From positions 1 through 6,626 of the forward strand of contig NZ_CP012751.1 of NCBI RefSeq assembly GCF_001302565.1: a stretch of DNA of 6,626 bases. The letters run 5' to 3'. The DNA comes from Glutamicibacter halophytocola (GTDB taxonomy: Bacteria > Actinomycetota > Actinomycetes > Actinomycetales > Micrococcaceae). Below are positions 4,485 through 6,626 of this stretch, in pieces (position 1 is the first letter of the stretch; each line of letters opens with the position of its first letter). The notes below the pieces were generated by a model, which worked only from the letters and a program-made list of their open reading frames with translations, was not told the origin of the DNA and did not search any database. A program made the translations under genes and the position numbers.

Positions 4485-5282
4485 ATGGATTACCGCAGAA
4501 AAATTGAGCTTCTTCAAGACCAAATAGACGAAGCTGCCGCAGGCACACCAAGGAATTTTGATGAGTGGAGCAATAATACTGAAGTCGTACTAAGAACCGT
4601 CTTCGGGGAACTGGGCAATACCTACTTGAAATTCAAGAAGGTTAGGTTTTCTCCTGGAGTGATTACTTCAAGTACTAATTTTGAAGCCTATAGACGGAAA
4701 GGTGTTCTGGAGACCATCGCGTTGCTCAAATCAGCTCAACGTGAAGTCGAATTGATGGAGGAGCTACAAAAGAACCAGATCGCTGAGGAAGTGGAAAAAA
4801 CCATCGAAGTTACCGACAAGGGAGCTGGTAAAGACCAAAGGATCTTTATTGTTCATGGTCATGACGATGCTAAAAAATACGAGCTGGCTCGTTTCTTAAG
4901 CAACCTGACTGGACATGAGCCGGTTATCCTCCACGAACAACCGAATAAGGGTTCCGTCCTGATTCAAAAACTGGAAGCAAACGCCCAAAAAACGGGTTTC
5001 GCCGTTGTTCTTCTCACCGCTGATGATGAGGGAAAAGATAAGAGAGATTCTGATTACCGCCCTCGTGCGCGACAAAACGTGGTATTCGAGCTCGGATTCT
5101 TCATAGCGGCTCTGGGAAGGGAAAATGTAGCGGTCCTGATGGAGGACGGTGTAGAAGAACCCGGTGACGTTACGGGATTAGTGTATACGCCCCTCGACCC
5201 AGCAGGAGCGTGGAAAACTTCAATTGCCATCGAGATAGAAGAATCAGGTATCCCAGTTAGATGGACAGCCCTAAGGCGATAA
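4485..5282 (+). CDS. TIR-like domain protein, putative NAD-degrading defence effector
   Basis: A 265-residue cytoplasmic protein. Residues 1-97 are helical (DEWSNNTEVVLRTVF, then YRRKGVLETIALLKSA) and may sense or oligomerise. Residues 98-116 are a charged linker. Residues 118-262 form a TIR-like domain of the predicted nucleotide-binding type (Pfam TIR-like, PF10137): first strand and loop RIFIVHGHDD at 119-128, second strand EPVILHEQ at 145-152, VVLLTADDEG at 174-183, and RQNVVFELGFF at 196-206, where Glu202 is the expected catalytic glutamate. Relatives include the TIR parts of CBASS Cap12 and Pycsar PycTIR, which cleave NAD+ on infection. The start lies 13 bp after the relaxase stop with no clear ribosome site. 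Two further genes follow in the same direction. NADase activity and defence role are inferred from the family. Confidence 0.85.
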   Translation: MDYRRKIELLQDQIDEAAAGTPRNFDEWSNNTEVVLRTVFGELGNTYLKFKKVRFSPGVITSSTNFEAYRRKGVLETIALLKSAQREVELMEELQKNQIAEEVEKTIEVTDKGAGKDQRIFIVHGHDDAKKYELARFLSNLTGHEPVILHEQPNKGSVLIQKLEANAQKTGFAVVLLTADDEGKDKRDSDYRPRARQNVVFELGFFIAALGRENVAVLMEDGVEEPGDVTGLVYTPLDPAGAWKTSIAIEIEESGIPVRWTALRR

Positions 5283-5347
5283 AATTTTGAAATATAAAGG
5301 TCAGTATCTTAATGCCCGCCGGCGATTTTTGGATTTGAGGAATTCTG

Positions 5348-5887
5348 ATGAGTGATACTTCTGAAAAATTCCAGCAGGCAGGAAAAATTATTCGAAAAGT
5401 ATGGAAAAGGTCAGCGCATCGCGTGGGAGGCGTAATCCTTTTCCTGCTTGCGCTTTCGACTACGATTTATACCGCCGCAAACGCTTCTAGGGAGGAACCA
5501 CCTACCAGCGAATTTAGCGTTTTACTTGTTCTGTTAGCTGGAGCTTTTCAGCTAGGCAGTATCGCGCTTTTTTCACGCAGTGGTAGGCCTGACGATACCC
5601 ATTCGGAGGCTTCGGTTCGAAGGTTAGTTAACTTGACCTATCGCACCCAGGATCTAAGTAACAGTGCACAGGAAGCGAAGGGTATGGATGTCGCGACTAT
5701 GCGGAGTGCGCTCTTGGACTTGAGCGCGAGACTTAACTACATTGCCGAAGACACTCTCGCCAGCGTCGAGGACTGGACTTCTTTTAACGGTGCAGCTGAA
5801 CGAAAAGTAAAAGAGTTGAACCAAGAAGCTCGACAGATGCGCGAAGAAGAAATAACTAATGAGGAGAACCGAAATGCAGCCAATTGA
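5348..5887 (+). CDS. Two-span membrane protein with cytoplasmic helical tail, partner in the TIR cassette
   Basis: A 179-residue protein of no recognised family. Residues 1-24 are basic, 26-45 (VGGVILFLLALSTTIYTAAN) and 56-76 are two membrane helices joined by a short acidic loop, and 84-179 are a soluble, largely helical tail rich in charge. The positive N-terminus predicts both ends in the cytoplasm. GAGGAA at 5337-5342 is a good ribosome site. Its end overlaps the next gene by 14 bases, so the two are probably co-translated. Small two-helix membrane proteins with cytosolic domains recur in antiphage systems as membrane sensors or pore-forming effectors, so it may anchor or trigger the TIR protein, or be a second effector. 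That role is inference from neighbours only. Confidence 0.8.
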   Translation: MSDTSEKFQQAGKIIRKVWKRSAHRVGGVILFLLALSTTIYTAANASREEPPTSEFSVLLVLLAGAFQLGSIALFSRSGRPDDTHSEASVRRLVNLTYRTQDLSNSAQEAKGMDVATMRSALLDLSARLNYIAEDTLASVEDWTSFNGAAERKVKELNQEARQMREEEITNEENRNAAN

Positions 5888-6311
5888 AGCTAAAGTCGCT
5901 CAGGTTATATCAGAACGAGACCTCGCTATTAACCGAGGCAGTTCAGCAGGAGTTGAAGTTGGGATGCGGTTTAAGATACTAAGCTCAGAGCCTGCGGAGA
6001 TTCGAGATCCTGACACCGACGAAGTCCTAGGAAAAGTTGAAATCTCAAAAGTAGAAGTTGAAGTTGTCTCAGTACAGCCAACTTTAGCCGTGTGCAGGAC
6101 ATTCAAAAAGATTGTCCTCCCCGGAAAACCTAAACGCACAGGAATAGCCTCACCATACAGTTCGCTTCGCGAAAGCATCTTCGGCGATATTGGCACGCCT
6201 GACAAGGAGCGATACCAGACGCTGCGAAGCGATGAATCTTTTGTGGTGAACGAACTGGACCCAAATGGATCGTTTGTAAAAAGGGGAGACCGAGCGATTC
6301 AACTGGTGTAA
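5874..6311 (+). CDS. Small beta-rich protein with FlgT C-terminal-like motifs, third gene of the TIR cassette
   Basis: A 145-residue, probably cytoplasmic beta-barrel protein. AINRGSSAGVEVGMRFKI (18-35), then EIRDPDTDEVLGKVEI (42-57) and VEVVSVQPTLAVC (62-74) match the pattern in which a strand and Gly-rich turn are followed by a DPDTGE-LG turn, as in the C-terminal domain of the flagellar protein FlgT and many uncharacterised proteins. The end repeats a similar element, FVKRGDRAIQLV. There is no signal peptide or membrane segment, and no flagellar gene nearby. I chose the ATG at 5874 because GAGGAG at 5861-5866 lies seven bases upstream; an ATG at 5859 is in frame but lacks a site. The 14-base overlap with the membrane gene suggests the two products interact. 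Specific function is unknown. Confidence 0.82.
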   Translation: MQPIEAKVAQVISERDLAINRGSSAGVEVGMRFKILSSEPAEIRDPDTDEVLGKVEISKVEVEVVSVQPTLAVCRTFKKIVLPGKPKRTGIASPYSSLRESIFGDIGTPDKERYQTLRSDESFVVNELDPNGSFVKRGDRAIQLV

Positions 6312-6325
6312 AGGCAGCGCTTGGA

Positions 6326-6347
6326 ACAGAAAGGGCCCCCTTTTTGT
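6326..6347 (+). terminator. Terminator-like hairpin after the TIR cassette
   Basis: Bases 6326-6334 pair with 6339-6347 (nine pairs, one G-U) around a GCCC loop, with five T bases on the 3' side (6341-6345). It lies 14 bp past the stop of the beta-rich gene and just before the recombinase start. The T-run is inside the stem, so efficiency is uncertain. Confidence 0.5.
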
Positions 6348-6358
6348 ACGGTTAGCTC

Positions 6359-6626
6359 ATGAAGGATGCACAGAGTGGACCGCTCAAGATCGCGGGATAC
6401 GTTCGGGTTTCCACGGACAAGCAAGACATCAGTCCAGAAGTGCAGCGGGCTGCACTTGAACGCGAGGCTCTTCTAAAGGGGTATGAGCTGACCCTGGTTG
6501 AAGAGCTTGCGGTCTCAGCGGCGACCGTGACGAAAAGGCCTTTGATGCAGCAGCTACTCGCTGCACTGAAAGATGGGTCATTTGACGGGTTGATGGTGGC
6601 GAAGCTCGACCGGCTTTCGCGCAGCA
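6359..6626 (+). CDS. Serine recombinase (resolvase/invertase family), N-terminal part; continues at base 1
   Basis: The first 89 residues plus one base of the recombinase. IAGYVRVSTDKQ (11-22) is the start of the catalytic domain, with nucleophile Ser18 and Arg16. KLDRLSRS (82-89) is the conserved arginine motif of the active site. The first base of the next codon is 6626, and adding bases 1-2 makes ATG (Met90), continuing without a stop to 431. The ATG at 6359 is the only start available, because an in-frame TAG lies two codons upstream at 6353. No good ribosome site precedes it. It starts 47 bp after the TIR cassette in the same direction, past a weak terminator-like hairpin, so some read-through is possible. 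If the molecule were not circular this would be one end of a second, separate recombinase; the exact frame match argues against that. Confidence 0.93.
   Translation, partial: MKDAQSGPLKIAGYVRVSTDKQDISPEVQRAALEREALLKGYELTLVEELAVSAATVTKRPLMQQLLAALKDGSFDGLMVAKLDRLSRS

Noticed and set aside
3719..4551. A frameshift hiding a longer relaxase C-terminus
   Set aside because: Open frames past 4471 belong to the TIR gene on the plus strand or to minus-strand shadows; none looks like a relaxase tail, so truncation or replacement fits better than a simple frameshift.
5283..5347. Internal terminator or promoter between the TIR and membrane genes (CGCCGGCG then ATTTTT; TATAAA at 5294)
   Set aside because: The palindrome has no loop room and the TATAAA has no acceptable -35, so neither is listed as a feature.
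1..6626. tRNA or rRNA genes
   Set aside because: No cloverleaf with a GTTCRANNC T-arm pattern and CCA-like end was seen, and no rRNA signature sequence was recognised; by eye only.

Overview
The window looks like one complete, small, circular actinobacterial plasmid, written out linearly with the cut inside a gene. The last 268 bases encode the N-terminal part of a serine recombinase and the first 431 bases encode its C-terminal part. Joining base 6626 to base 1 restores the reading frame exactly and gives a 232-residue protein with the expected motif order. The host is probably a high-GC Gram-positive, perhaps Corynebacterium or a relative. This rests on the type of mobilization proteins, the HTH/coiled-coil plasmid protein, the GC-rich codon choice of the backbone and the style of the secreted peptide gene. 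The genus is inferred, not shown.

Layout. Bases 6359-6626 plus 1-431 (+) are the serine recombinase, probably for multimer resolution. Bases 428-1009 (-) encode an HTH, proline-rich, coiled-coil protein whose gene carries iteron-like G-rich repeats. Bases 1010-1690 appear non-coding, rich in hairpins, and are a candidate replication-control region. Bases 1691-2835 (-) are a two-gene unit: a secreted, two-cysteine, bacteriocin-like precursor followed by a small multi-span membrane protein that may be its immunity factor. A strong terminator ends it, and a promoter region with a leader hairpin precedes it. Bases 2836-3236 hold a cluster of inverted repeats, the likely oriT and mob promoter. Bases 3237-4471 (+) encode a MobC-like accessory protein and a short HUH relaxase with overlapping start and stop.

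Bases 4485-6311 (+) are a more AT-rich three-gene cassette: a TIR-like putative NADase effector, a two-span membrane protein with a cytoplasmic helical tail, and a small beta-rich protein resembling FlgT C-terminal-type domains. I do not recognise this combination as a named system. It is the best candidate in the window for an undescribed antiphage or abortive-infection module.

Together the genes describe a mobilizable plasmid with maintenance functions (recombinase, HTH protein), transfer functions (MobC, relaxase, oriT) and two fitness cargos (bacteriocin-like pair, TIR cassette). No recognisable Rep protein is present anywhere on the circle, so how it replicates is an open question. The HTH gene with its internal repeats, the structured non-coding region and the relaxase are the three candidates.
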